A stretch of 64,000 nucleotides of DNA, from assembly GCF_009766005.1 (NCBI RefSeq), contig NZ_LMUK01000042.1, positions 1-64,000 of the forward strand, read 5' to 3'. Position numbers and translations under genes: made by a program. The DNA is from Bradyrhizobium sp. S69 (GTDB taxonomy: Bacteria; Pseudomonadota; Alphaproteobacteria; Rhizobiales; Xanthobacteraceae). Numbering within the stretch: position 1 is the stretch's first letter; each line of letters begins with the position of its first letter. A model generated the notes under the pieces. It was given only the letters and a program-made list of their open reading frames with translations. It ran no database searches and was not told the DNA's origin. Shown here piece by piece: positions 1-9,377 of the stretch.

Positions 1-37
1 AGTCGTCCGCATACGCCCGTCGCTTATGCTTTACCAT
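1..37 (-). CDS. Transposase OrfA N-terminus (partial)
   Basis: A minus-strand reading frame starts at ATG 37-35 and runs off the left edge as M-V-K-H-K-R-R-A-Y-A-D-D. It is preceded by AGGAGG five bases upstream of the ATG, at 44-49. The short basic N-terminus is typical of the helix-turn-helix OrfA of IS3-type transposases, which binds the element's ends. Only 12 residues are visible, so the assignment depends on the neighbouring IS end rather than on the protein itself. Confidence 0.4.
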   Translation of the reverse strand, partial: MVKHKRRAYADD

Positions 38-96
38 TCGACACCTCCTGGCTCTTAAAGCCTACTACAGGTGTCCACTAATTCGGAGGAGGTTCA
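1..96 (-). mobile_element. Left end of an IS3-like insertion sequence (partial)
   Basis: Read on the minus strand from base 96 the sequence starts TGAACCTCCTCCGAATTAGT and continues GGACACC. This resembles the terminal inverted repeats of IS3-family elements as I recall them (TGAAC followed by a C-rich block and a TGGACA core). About 45 bases inside this end there is a strong ribosome site, AGGAGG, then a start codon and a basic N-terminus. That is the expected layout for an IS3 orfA. The rest of the element lies outside the window, so the family is inferred from the end only. Bases 97 onward belong to a chromosomal palindromic repeat, which places the insertion point inside that repeat. Confidence 0.6.
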
Positions 97-145
97 GCTA
101 TCCTTCGAGACGCGCTCGCAAGCGCGAGCGCTCCTCAGGATGACG
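97..145. repeat. Palindromic repeat family C, half copy cut by the IS
   Basis: The stretch TATCCTTCGAGACGCGCTCG followed by a short inverted arm and CTCCTCAGGATGACG matches the right half of the family-C repeats at 26901, 40976, 44468, 49064 and 51613. The left half (CGTCATCCTGAGG to CGAAGGATG) is missing because the insertion sequence begins at base 96. Confidence 0.75.
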
Positions 146-181
146 TGGTACATGGTGAGCACGACGGCGACTTGACGCCGT

Positions 182-982
182 CTACTTGCCCTTGCTCGTG
201 AACTTCTTCACGGCAATGCGAAACTCGTCCGTATGCATGCAATCGATGATGGCGTCGCGTTCGGCGTCGAGCTGTCGTTCGATCGGCGTGACATGGGACT
301 GATGGATCAGCGCCTTGGTTGCCGCCAGCGCGGCCGGCGCGTTTTGCGCCAGGCGATGGGCCAGCTCTCGCGTCGCGGCTTTCAGCTCCGCTGCCGGCAC
401 GACTTTGGCGACCAGGCCCCAGTCGCGGGCTTGCGCTGCCGAAAAGCTGTCTTCGGCGAGGTAGATCTGCAAGGCGCGCCGCGTGCCGACGCTGGCGACC
501 ACGCCGACGGTGCCGCCGCCGTCGGGCGAGACGCCGAGCTTGCCGTAGGCCGGGGTAAATTTGACGTCCTCGGCGGCGATGCAGAGGTCGGCCACGAAGG
601 CGAGCGAGAGGCCGGCGCCGGCCGCTGAACCGTGTACGCTCGACAGCACGATCTTCGGCATCCGCCGCAACGTCGTGATGAAGGCATGGTAGTGCTTCAG
701 CAGTTCACCCACCACCGGGGCAATGGTGTCGGCCGCGGCCGCCGCGCCAATGGTTTGCAGATCGCCGCCGGCGCAGAACGCGCGGCCTTCGCCCTGGATC
801 ACCAGCACCCTGATATCGTCGGCGGCCTCGACCTCCGCGCCGAGCTGTTCCAGCTTTTGGGCGATCGACAGATCAATTGAGTTGAAGGCGGCCGGCCGAT
901 TGAGCGTGATGGTCGCGATCGAGCCGTCGATGACCAGCAGGGCCGGATCGTCGGGATGAGAGGCGTTGGTGGATATAGACAT
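182..982 (-). CDS. Enoyl-CoA hydratase/isomerase family protein (PaaG-like)
   Basis: This is a 266-residue crotonase-fold enzyme, acting on a CoA thioester in the cytoplasm. The start is the ATG giving MSISTNASHP; the frame stays open further upstream, but only without family similarity. The oxyanion-hole segments are visible as AFCAGGDL and GSAAGAGLSL. The catalytic region reads YGKLGVSPDGGGTV, with an Asp where classical hydratases carry a Glu. As I recall, this single-acid pattern is seen in PaaG-type isomerases (K-x-G-L-V-P-D-S-G-G). It could therefore be a double-bond or epoxyacyl-CoA isomerase rather than a hydratase. It is divergent from the CYP199A-like gene with 165 bases between them. 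The window also holds paaABCDE, but about 52 kb away, so participation in phenylacetate breakdown is only a possibility. Confidence 0.85.
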   Translation of the reverse strand: MSISTNASHPDDPALLVIDGSIATITLNRPAAFNSIDLSIAQKLEQLGAEVEAADDIRVLVIQGEGRAFCAGGDLQTIGAAAAADTIAPVVGELLKHYHAFITTLRRMPKIVLSSVHGSAAGAGLSLAFVADLCIAAEDVKFTPAYGKLGVSPDGGGTVGVVASVGTRRALQIYLAEDSFSAAQARDWGLVAKVVPAAELKAATRELAHRLAQNAPAALAATKALIHQSHVTPIERQLDAERDAIIDCMHTDEFRIAVKKFTSKGK

Positions 983-1147
983 GGAACAGAACTCCCGATC
1001 CGCAAAGGTCGAAGGCCGCAAGGGCACCTGACGGGCATTTAAATCGCAGAAGGGAAGGGGTGACAATCCCCGGCGAAGCCTGCAAAATACCGGCAAGCGG
1101 CCGTGCGGATTACTGCATTGCAACGACCGGGATGACGGGAGAGCCAG

Positions 1148-2350
1148 ATGAGCATCGATATGACGGTCGACCGTCCGGTCTCCACCATCGATCCGTTTTC
1201 GCACGGCTTCCTCGGCGATCCCTATCCGCACCACGAAGCGATGCGCGAGGCAGGACCGGTGGTCTGGCTCGAGCCATACGGCATCTGGGCGATGGCGCGG
1301 CATCAGGAAGTCCGCGATGCCCTGACCGACTGGGAGACCTATTGTTCCGGCGCCGGCGTGGGGTTGAGCGATTTTCGTAAAGAGCCGCCGTGGCGTCCGC
1401 CGAGCATCATCCTGGAAGCCGATCCGCCGCTGCATACCCGTACCCGCGCGGTGTTGACCCGCATCCTGTCGCCGGCGGCGATCAACGTGCTGCGCGAGAC
1501 CTTTGCGCGCGAAGCCGACGCGCTGATCGATCGCCTGGTCGAGCAGCGCGAATTCGATGGCGTCGCCGACCTCGCCGAGGCTTACCCGTTAAAAGTGTTT
1601 CCGGACGCGGTTGGTATTTCCGAGCAGGGCCGCGAAAACCTGATGCCGTATGGCACCATGGTGTTCAACTCGTTCGGCCCGCGCAACGACCTGTTCGACA
1701 AGGCGATGGCCAATGCCGGTCCGGTGCGCGAATGGATCATGTCGAAATGCAGCCGTGCGGCGCTGGCGCCCGATGGATTGGGCATCAAGATTTTCCATGC
1801 GGTCGACGCCGGTGAGTTGTCGGAGGACGAAGCGGGCATGCTGGTGCGCTCGTTCCTGTCGGCCGGCATCGACACCACGGTCTATGGGCTCGGCAATGCG
1901 CTGTATTGCTTTGCCAGCAATCCCGAGCAATGGACCGTGCTGCGCGAAAATCCCAATTTGGTCCGCGGTTCGTTTGAGGAAGTGCTGCGCTTCGAATCGC
2001 CGGTGCAGACCTTCTTCCGCACCACGACGAAGCCTGTTGACGTCGGCGGCGTGCGGATCGGCGATGGCGAGAAGGTGCTGTTGTTTCTCGCCGCCGCCAA
2101 CCGCGATCCGCGCCGCTGGGAAAGACCCGACACATTCGACGTGCGTCGCCGGGCGGCCGGCCACATGACATTCGGCACCGGCATTCATGGTTGCGTCGGG
2201 CAGGCGGTGGCGCGGCTGGAAAGCGAGGCGATCTTCGGCGCGCTCGCCAAGCGCGTGGTCTCGTTCGAACTGACCGGCCAGCCGGAACGGCGGCTCAACA
2301 ACACGTTGCGCGGGTTCGATACCTTGCCGCTTCGCATCAAGGCGGCGTGA
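1148..2350 (+). CDS. Cytochrome P450, CYP199A family (para-substituted benzoate oxidation)
   Basis: This is a 400-residue soluble class I P450. The proton-relay segment AGIDTT is at 239-244, the ExxR pair at E278/R281, and the haem-ligand loop FGTGIHGCVG has Cys349. It closely follows my recollection of R. palustris CYP199A4. With a constant offset of nine residues, the residues that hold the benzoate carboxylate there (Arg92, Ser95, Arg243, Ser244) are Arg83, Ser86, Arg234 and Ser235 here. The aromatic pocket residues Phe182, Phe185 and Phe298 are Phe173, Phe176 and Phe289. Oxidation or O-demethylation of para-substituted benzoates such as 4-methoxybenzoate is therefore likely. A GGGAGAG ribosome site precedes the ATG. 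The reductase gene follows after four bases; no [2Fe-2S] ferredoxin gene is adjacent. Confidence 0.9.
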   Translation: MSIDMTVDRPVSTIDPFSHGFLGDPYPHHEAMREAGPVVWLEPYGIWAMARHQEVRDALTDWETYCSGAGVGLSDFRKEPPWRPPSIILEADPPLHTRTRAVLTRILSPAAINVLRETFAREADALIDRLVEQREFDGVADLAEAYPLKVFPDAVGISEQGRENLMPYGTMVFNSFGPRNDLFDKAMANAGPVREWIMSKCSRAALAPDGLGIKIFHAVDAGELSEDEAGMLVRSFLSAGIDTTVYGLGNALYCFASNPEQWTVLRENPNLVRGSFEEVLRFESPVQTFFRTTTKPVDVGGVRIGDGEKVLLFLAAANRDPRRWERPDTFDVRRRAAGHMTFGTGIHGCVGQAVARLESEAIFGALAKRVVSFELTGQPERRLNNTLRGFDTLPLRIKAA

Positions 2351-2354
2351 GCGA

Positions 2355-3575
2355 ATGGCGAAGCCTCCTGTTGTGATCGTCGGCGCCGGGCATGCGGGCT
2401 TTCAGCTCGCCTCATCGCTGCGGCAAGCCGGCTATGCCGAACCGATCTTCCTGCTCAATGATGAGCCGCATCTGCCGTATCAGCGGCCGCCGCTTTCAAA
2501 AGCCTATCTGAAAGGCGGCGGCGCGCCCGATAGCCTGATGTTCCGGCCGGACAAGTTTTATCGCGATCAGAACATTGAGCTGATCGCCGATCGCGCCGCT
2601 GCCATCGACCGGCCCGCGCGGAAGTTGTCGCTGGCTTCCGGCGCGGCGCTTGAGTACGAGCATCTGGTGCTCGCCACCGGCGCGCGCAATCGCCTGATCG
2701 ATCTTCCCAACGCCAACCTTGAAGACGTGCTGTACCTGCGGACGCTGGATGAAAGCGAAGTGTTGCGGCTCAGGCTCGCTTCGCGCCGGCACGTCGTGGT
2801 GATCGGCGCCGGCTTCATCGGCCTGGAATTCGCCGCCACGGCCCGCGCCAAGGGCCTCGAAGTCGACGTCGTCGAACTCGGCGCCCGTGTGATGGCGCGG
2901 GCGGTGACCGCGGAGATCTCCGAGTTCTTCCAGAACAGGCACGCCGAGGCCGGTATTCGTATTCATTTCGGCGTGCAGGTCACCAGCATCGAAAGCGACG
3001 GCGCCGGAGTGGCCGGCGTCAGCCTCAGCGACGGCCGGCATATCGCGGCGGACCTGGTCGTGGTCGGCGTCGGCGTGTTGCCGAATGTCGAACTCGCGGG
3101 TGCTGCCGGCCTGCCGGTGGCGTCAGGCATTATGGTCGGGGAGCATCTGCTGACGTCGGACCCGCATATCTCGGCGATCGGCGACTGCGCGCTCTACGCC
3201 AGCGAGCGCTTCGGCGGCTCGTTGCGGCTGGAGTCGGTGCAGAACGCCACCGATCACGCGCGTTGTGTCGCGGCGCGGCTGACCGGCGACACCAAGGTCT
3301 ATGACGGCCTGCCATGGTTCTGGAGCGATCAGGGTCCCGACAAGCTGCAGATCGCAGGGCTCACCACCGGTTATGATCGCGTGGTGGTGCGCGGCGACCG
3401 CACGCAGGGCGCGTTCTCGGCGTTTTGCTACAAAGCGGATCGGCTGGTCGGCATCGAATCGGTCAACCGCGCCGGCGATCACATGTTCGGCCGCAGGCTG
3501 TTGGCCGCCAACGGCTCGATTACGCCGGAGCAGGCGATGGATGCGGGGTTTGATCTGAAGGCGGCGCTGGGGTGA
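2355..3575 (+). CDS. FAD-dependent NADH:ferredoxin reductase (palustrisredoxin reductase type)
   Basis: This is a 406-residue two-Rossmann-fold flavoprotein. It should move electrons from NADH to a [2Fe-2S] ferredoxin that feeds a P450. The FAD motif GAGHAG is at 10-15 and the NADH motif VIGAGFIG at about 149-156. The second strand ends in DVVELG, whose acidic residue favours NADH over NADPH. The LPYQRPPLSKAYL block and the C-terminal AIGDCA flavin motif are typical of the PuR/PdR/rhodocoxin reductase group. The gene starts four bases after the P450 stop, so the two are almost certainly co-transcribed and translationally coupled. In R. palustris the P450 is next to its ferredoxin and the reductase is elsewhere; here that arrangement is reversed. 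Confidence 0.9.
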   Translation: MAKPPVVIVGAGHAGFQLASSLRQAGYAEPIFLLNDEPHLPYQRPPLSKAYLKGGGAPDSLMFRPDKFYRDQNIELIADRAAAIDRPARKLSLASGAALEYEHLVLATGARNRLIDLPNANLEDVLYLRTLDESEVLRLRLASRRHVVVIGAGFIGLEFAATARAKGLEVDVVELGARVMARAVTAEISEFFQNRHAEAGIRIHFGVQVTSIESDGAGVAGVSLSDGRHIAADLVVVGVGVLPNVELAGAAGLPVASGIMVGEHLLTSDPHISAIGDCALYASERFGGSLRLESVQNATDHARCVAARLTGDTKVYDGLPWFWSDQGPDKLQIAGLTTGYDRVVVRGDRTQGAFSAFCYKADRLVGIESVNRAGDHMFGRRLLAANGSITPEQAMDAGFDLKAALG

Positions 3576-3580
3576 AGGTC

Positions 3581-3669
3581 GTAGGGTGGGCAAAGGCGCG
3601 CTTGCGCCGTGCCCACCATCCCTCGTGCAAGTCGAAGTTGGTGGGCACGCTTCGCTTTGCCCACCCTAC
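3581..3669. repeat. Palindromic repeat family A, copy 1
   Basis: The outer arms are GTAGGGTGGGCAAAG and CTTTGCCCACCCTAC, with inner arms GTGCCCACC and GGTGGGCAC. It lies between the converging reductase and ribokinase genes and could act as a transcription terminator. A second copy is at 8333-8424. Confidence 0.85.
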
Positions 3670-3715
3670 GAATTCAAGTGAAGCGAATGCCTTCTGCAAT
3701 AACCAACGCCAGGGG

Positions 3716-4648
3716 CTATGGGGCGCGGCCTTCGCCGGGACGACGAAAGGCTTTCACCTCCGCTGCGGTCGGCATCGATGGCGCTGCGCCCATCCGCTGG
3801 ACGCAGATCGACGCGGCGATGTTGGCGTAATCGAGTGCGTCGCGAATTGATTTTCCGGCCGCTAATTGCGCGGCGACCGCGCCGACAAAACAATCGCCGG
3901 CGCCGGTGGTATCGACGGCCTTGACCGCGCGGCCTTCCACGACCAGCGGCTTTCCATCCGCCAGCGCAACCACGCCGCGTTTGCCCAAGGTGACGCAGAC
4001 GATCATGTCGCGGTCACCTCGCAAAGCTCTCGCGGCTTCAATGAAGCGCGCGGGTTCGTCGCTGTCGCGAAGCTCGGTCTTGGCCAGCAGGCTGAGTTCG
4101 GTTTCATTCAGGATCAGGACATCGACGAGGTCGAGCAGCTCAGCGCCGAATGCGATCGCCGGCGCCGGATTGAGAATGGTGGTTGCGCCTGCCGCGCGCG
4201 CGCGGTTGAAGAAGGCGCTGATAGTGGCAAGTGGAATCTCGAACTGGCTGACGGCGATGTCGCCTTTGGCCAGAGCAACTGTCGCGATATCGTCGGCGCT
4301 GACGAAGCCGTTGGCGCCGGGCACCACGACAATCGTATTGTCGGCATTGGCGAGCGTAATGATCGCCGTTCCGCTGTGTATCCCCGCCGTGTCCGTGACG
4401 TAGCTCAGATCCACGCCCTGTGCGGCGAGGAACGTCTTCAAGTCGTGCCCGAACGCATCGGTACCTAGCCGGCCGATCAACGTCGTCGGCGCGCCGAGTT
4501 TGGCGGCGGAGACCGCCTGGTTGGCTCCCTTGCCGCCTGGAAAATAAAACACTTCATGGCCGGCGACGGTCTCGCCGACTCGGGGATGCCGGTCGGCGGT
4601 CGCCACCACGTCCATGTTGATGCTGCCGGCAACAAAAACGCGGCCCAT
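3716..4648 (-). CDS. rbsK: Ribokinase (PfkB family)
   Basis: This is a 310-residue cytoplasmic kinase that should phosphorylate D-ribose at O5 with ATP. The N-terminus VFVAGSINMDVV and the GGKGANQAVSAAKLG block at about 38-52 form the sugar site and first PfkB signature. The second signature DTTGAGDCFVGA at 246-257 holds the catalytic Asp252 and the anion hole. NPAPA at 160-164 is a ribokinase hallmark. The length matches E. coli RbsK. The start codon lies two bases from the end of the upstream kinase gene (4651-5562), so the two form one transcription unit. No ribose transporter is next to it, so another pentose or nucleoside-derived sugar cannot be excluded. Confidence 0.85.
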   Translation of the reverse strand: MGRVFVAGSINMDVVATADRHPRVGETVAGHEVFYFPGGKGANQAVSAAKLGAPTTLIGRLGTDAFGHDLKTFLAAQGVDLSYVTDTAGIHSGTAIITLANADNTIVVVPGANGFVSADDIATVALAKGDIAVSQFEIPLATISAFFNRARAAGATTILNPAPAIAFGAELLDLVDVLILNETELSLLAKTELRDSDEPARFIEAARALRGDRDMIVCVTLGKRGVVALADGKPLVVEGRAVKAVDTTGAGDCFVGAVAAQLAAGKSIRDALDYANIAASICVQRMGAAPSMPTAAEVKAFRRPGEGRAP

Positions 4649-4650
4649 GT

Positions 4651-5562
4651 CTAATCCCAGAACTCTTTCTTGCGCCCGATCTGGAATTCCTGCTTGACGG
4701 ATTCGATATCGGCGAGCGTCGGCAATCCGGCCTCGTTGCCGAGGCGTTGAATCTTGTAGGTCGATGCGGCGCGGGCAAACTCGAAATGCTCTTTCCAGCC
4801 CTTGCCGGGATTGTTGAGATAGGAAAACATATAAGCGCCGTGAAACACGTCACCGGCGCCGTTGGTATCGATCACGCGCTCGCTCGCGATCGGCAGCGCG
4901 GGCAGGGTGCGAACCGCGCCGGTCTCGTCATACCAGAGCAGGCCCTTCTCGCCCTGGGTGACGCCGCCGACCCGGCAGCCTCGGCTCTTGAGATAGTCGA
5001 GCATCTTCTCGGGCGTCAGGTCCATCTGTTCGCACAGCCGCTCGGCGACGATCGCGACGTCGATGAATTCGAGCAGTTCGTGGGTGTTGGTGCGCAGGCC
5101 GCCGCCGTCGAGCGAGGTCAGGATGCCGTCCTCGCGGCACAGCTTGGCGTAATGAATGGCCGCATCCGGCTGGTGGCCATCGACGTGCAGCGCGCGGCAG
5201 CCCTTCAGGTTCAGCATCGGGAACGGATGGATATGCTCGTCGTCGCGGCAGCGTACGATGGCGCGCTTGCCGTCCTTCGGCATGATGAAGGAGAGCGAGG
5301 AGGCGTTCACCTTGCGCGGATGAATCGAGATGCCGTATTTGGCGCTCATGTCCCAGAACATCCGCCCGAGCCAGTCATTGGCCACGGTGGCGATCAGGTC
5401 CGGTACGATGCCCAATTTGGCGCAACAAAATGCCGCGGTGACCGCGTTGCCGCCGAACGAGACGGCGTAGGCCGAGGCGACATGCTTTTCATCGCCGGTC
5501 GGCATGTGATCGGTGATGAAGGTGACGTCGATATAGGTCTGTCCGATGAAGAGAGCCTGCAT
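4651..5562 (-). CDS. PfkB-family carbohydrate kinase of unknown specificity
   Basis: This is a 303-residue kinase. The N-terminal GGNAVTAAFCCAKLG block at 37-51 and DTNGAGDVFHGA at 232-243, with catalytic Asp238, are the two PfkB signatures. Substrate-side residues differ from ribokinase: it has CRDDEHIHPFP near 105-115 and DGGGLRTNTHELL near 152-164. Family members include kinases for ribose, fructose, 2-keto-3-deoxygluconate, adenosine, tagatose and inosine, and I cannot place this one. It is upstream of the ribokinase gene with a two-base gap, suggesting linked sugar or nucleoside substrates. The 185 bases upstream form the likely promoter region of the pair. Confidence 0.8.
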   Translation of the reverse strand: MQALFIGQTYIDVTFITDHMPTGDEKHVASAYAVSFGGNAVTAAFCCAKLGIVPDLIATVANDWLGRMFWDMSAKYGISIHPRKVNASSLSFIMPKDGKRAIVRCRDDEHIHPFPMLNLKGCRALHVDGHQPDAAIHYAKLCREDGILTSLDGGGLRTNTHELLEFIDVAIVAERLCEQMDLTPEKMLDYLKSRGCRVGGVTQGEKGLLWYDETGAVRTLPALPIASERVIDTNGAGDVFHGAYMFSYLNNPGKGWKEHFEFARAASTYKIQRLGNEAGLPTLADIESVKQEFQIGRKKEFWD

Positions 5563-5747
5563 TGGATTTCCGTCGTGGCTGAGGGGTGGTCCCGGCCGGC
5601 CAGATACATTAGCACTGCTTATGCCGGATCATTCGATAAAATTATCAGCAAGCCGACTGTGGGATAGGCATGCGACCATCAACCTAACAGCCGGCGGCCG
5701 CCTCAAGTTCCTGACGGCGCGGCAAACCGTGGCGCCATTTGCAGACC

Positions 5748-7160
<1,413 letters not shown>

Positions 7161-7209
7161 GGTTGTTCTCGCCTTGGTCTTCTCGGGGAGCGGGCTTTCG
7201 ATCGTGGGT

Positions 7210-7236
7210 TTGGTATTGACCCGGGGCTATTGGTAT
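7210..7236. promoter_or_regulatory. Phased direct repeat upstream of aspA
   Basis: TTGGTAT occurs at 7210-7216 and again at 7230-7236, 20 bases apart (about two helical turns) and about 50-75 bases upstream of the aspA start. Direct repeats with this phasing are a common layout for tandem regulator binding. No regulator gene is adjacent, so this is only a candidate site. Confidence 0.35.
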
Positions 7237-7445
7237 CAAAGCACATCGGTTCAGCTCCGGGTAGGGTACGGCACCGGCAATCAAGCGTGGCAAATCGGTT
7301 GATTTTGCTCAATACTGACGGAGCCACATTCAGGGACAGATTTGGCGAGAGAACCAGTGTGCGTGCGTCGCCAGGACAAACAGTGCGACAAGCGGCGTGA
7401 CACGCGACGTTCGCCTGGAGAAATCTGCGCCGAGGACTTTTTCCC

Positions 7446-8315
7446 ATGATCACAGGGCTCGATCACGTCGTCGTTCTCGTCAGCGACATCAAGGCCGGCG
7501 CCGCGGCTTACCAGACCTTGTTTGCGCGCACGCCATCGTGGCACAACGCCGGCGAGGGCGCCGAGCGCGTGCTATTTACGCTCGATAACATGACCCTGGA
7601 ACTGATGGCGCCGAGCGGCGACGGCGCGACCGCCGATCGCATTCGCGCCGTACTGGCGGAGCAAGGCGAGGGTCTCGCGAGCATCTGTTTTCGCACCGGC
7701 GACATTGCCAGGATGCACCGCAGGCTGGATCGGCTGACCTTGAAGCCGGAGCCGATCGCGGAAGTCGAGAGCCGCGACGGGATGACCGGCGCCACGCTAT
7801 CGTGGAAGCGGACCCGGGCGGCCACCGATGCCACGCGAGGGATCCGGATGTTTTTCCTGGAGCTTGCCAAGGAGCGTCCGCTGGCGGTCCGCACCGCGCC
7901 GGCTTCGATCACCGCGATGGATCATGTGGTGATCGGTACCGCCGATCCCGAAGGCGCCGCCGCGCTTTATGGCGCGCGCCTCGGGCTCGACATGGCGCTC
8001 GATCGCTCGCATCCGGAGTGGGGCCGGCTGATGTTCTTCCGCTGTGGCGACCTCATCGTCGAGGTGGCGCATCGGCCGAGCAAAGATGTTGCCAAGGACG
8101 TTGTAAAGGACGCGGTCGCGGTGCCGGACCGGTTGCGCGGCATTTGCTGGCGGGTCGCCGATATCGACGCCACCCGGGCGCGACTCGTCGAAGCGGGCGT
8201 CGATGTGTCGGAGGCGCGTCCCGGCCGCAAGCCGGGGACCCAAGTGATGACCGCGCGCAACGGCACCTGCGGCGTGCCGACCTTGCTGGTGCAACGGACG
8301 CCTAAAACGGGCTGA
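7446..8315 (+). CDS. VOC (glyoxalase/bleomycin-resistance fold) family protein
   Basis: This 289-residue protein contains two vicinal-oxygen-chelate half modules. The first begins GLDHVVVLVSD at residue 3 and the second begins MDHVVIGTADP at about 158. The second half carries His at the module start and Glu in LIVEVAH, both usual metal-ligand positions. This arrangement is annotated in many alphaproteobacteria as a glyoxalase-like protein with unknown substrate. It stands alone between divergent aspA and a family-A repeat. ATG is the first start after an in-frame stop. I cannot assign a reaction; extradiol dioxygenase, lyase or isomerase activity are all possible for this fold. Confidence 0.75.
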   Translation: MITGLDHVVVLVSDIKAGAAAYQTLFARTPSWHNAGEGAERVLFTLDNMTLELMAPSGDGATADRIRAVLAEQGEGLASICFRTGDIARMHRRLDRLTLKPEPIAEVESRDGMTGATLSWKRTRAATDATRGIRMFFLELAKERPLAVRTAPASITAMDHVVIGTADPEGAAALYGARLGLDMALDRSHPEWGRLMFFRCGDLIVEVAHRPSKDVAKDVVKDAVAVPDRLRGICWRVADIDATRARLVEAGVDVSEARPGRKPGTQVMTARNGTCGVPTLLVQRTPKTG

Positions 8316-8332
8316 GGTGAATGCCTGAGATC

Positions 8333-8424
8333 GTAGGGTGGGCAAAGGCGCACTTGCGCCGTGCCCACCCGGTCGCTTCAGGAGAAAATGGTGGGCACGG
8401 CCAACAGGCCTTTGCCCACCCTAC
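8333..8424. repeat. Palindromic repeat family A, copy 2
   Basis: It has the same outer arms as copy 1 (GTAGGGTGGGCAAAG at the left, CTTTGCCCACCCTAC at the right) with a different loop. It lies in the gap between the VOC gene and the TetR gene. Confidence 0.85.
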
Positions 8425-8516
8425 CAATCAAGCATCCACCCGAGAGCGCCGATCTTTTTCAAATCGCCCGATGCATGCTACACCATCCGGCCGAACATGG
8501 TTGACGGACGATCGAA

Positions 8517-9227
8517 TTGGTCAAGGCTAAACGCATTCTGAAGTGGCAGCGCGATCCCGAAGGCATGCGGATTCGTATTCTGGAGGCCGCCAAGCAGGAA
8601 TTCGCCACCCACGGCCTTGCCGGCGCGCGGGTCGACCGGATCGCGGCCAAGGCCGGCGCCAACAAGCGCATGCTGTATTATCACGTCGGCAAGAAGGACG
8701 ATCTCTATCTCGCGGTGCTCGAAGGCGCCTATGAGCAGATCCGGGTCGAGGAGCGCGGGCTCGATCTGGAGCATCTCGATCCGCCGGAAGCGATCGAGCG
8801 CCTGATCGGTTTTACGTGGAATTATTTCATCCGCAATCCGGAATTCCTCGCGCTGTTGAACACCGAAAATCTGGCGAAGGCGCGCCATCTCAAGCGCTCC
8901 ACCAAGGTCAAATCGATGCATTCGCCGTTCGTCGAGATGATCCGGACCGTGGTGATGCGGGGCGTCGCGAACGGCGACTTCCAGGTCGCGGTCGATCCGG
9001 TGCAGCTCTATATTTCGATCGCGGCGCTGTGCTTTTTCTATCTGTCGAACAGCGCGACCTTGAGCGTGATTTTCGGCCGCGACCTCCTGAAGAAGGAGGC
9101 GCGGGACGAGCGCCTCGACCACATGGTGGCGCTGGTGCTGGCGGCGCTGACTGGAAAATCCACCGCGGCGTTCGGCAACAGCAAGGCGCTGAAACACCGC
9201 GCCGCCGCAGCGCATTCCGACGCTTGA
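8517..9227 (+). CDS. TetR/AcrR-family transcriptional regulator
   Basis: This is a 236-residue DNA-binding repressor. The N-terminal helix-turn-helix covers about residues 18-65, with the recognition part RIAAKAGANKRMLYYHVGKKDDLYLAVL, typical of the family. A helical ligand-binding domain follows. The frame opens after a TGA at 8502 and the first possible start is TTG at 8517, giving MVKAKRILKW; the first ATG is 16 codons further on, just before the HTH. TTG is preferred because it retains the full N-terminal arm. The gene precedes the ABC transporter and catabolic operon on the same strand, separated by one repeat, so it is the probable regulator of that operon. The ligand is unknown. Confidence 0.85.
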   Translation: MVKAKRILKWQRDPEGMRIRILEAAKQEFATHGLAGARVDRIAAKAGANKRMLYYHVGKKDDLYLAVLEGAYEQIRVEERGLDLEHLDPPEAIERLIGFTWNYFIRNPEFLALLNTENLAKARHLKRSTKVKSMHSPFVEMIRTVVMRGVANGDFQVAVDPVQLYISIAALCFFYLSNSATLSVIFGRDLLKKEARDERLDHMVALVLAALTGKSTAAFGNSKALKHRAAAAHSDA

Positions 9228-9233
9228 TTTCTG

Positions 9234-9351
9234 CCATCCCGGCGAACGCAGGGACCCATAACCCCTGCGTTTGCTCGAAGGCAAGGCATCGGCCCCAATG
9301 CCTAAAACGCGACGACACGGCGTGGGTCCCGGCGCAAGGCCGGGACGACGG
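9234..9351. repeat. Repeat family D, copy 1
   Basis: Arms of the type CATCCCGGCGAACGCAGGGA at the left and GTGGGTCCCGGCGCAAGGCC plus GGGACGACGG at the right. It has the same architecture as 11400-11520 and the half copy at 44381. It sits between the TetR stop and the operon promoter. Confidence 0.7.
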
Positions 9352-9377
9352 AAGCGAGTTTCCCGCGTCAACGCCCC

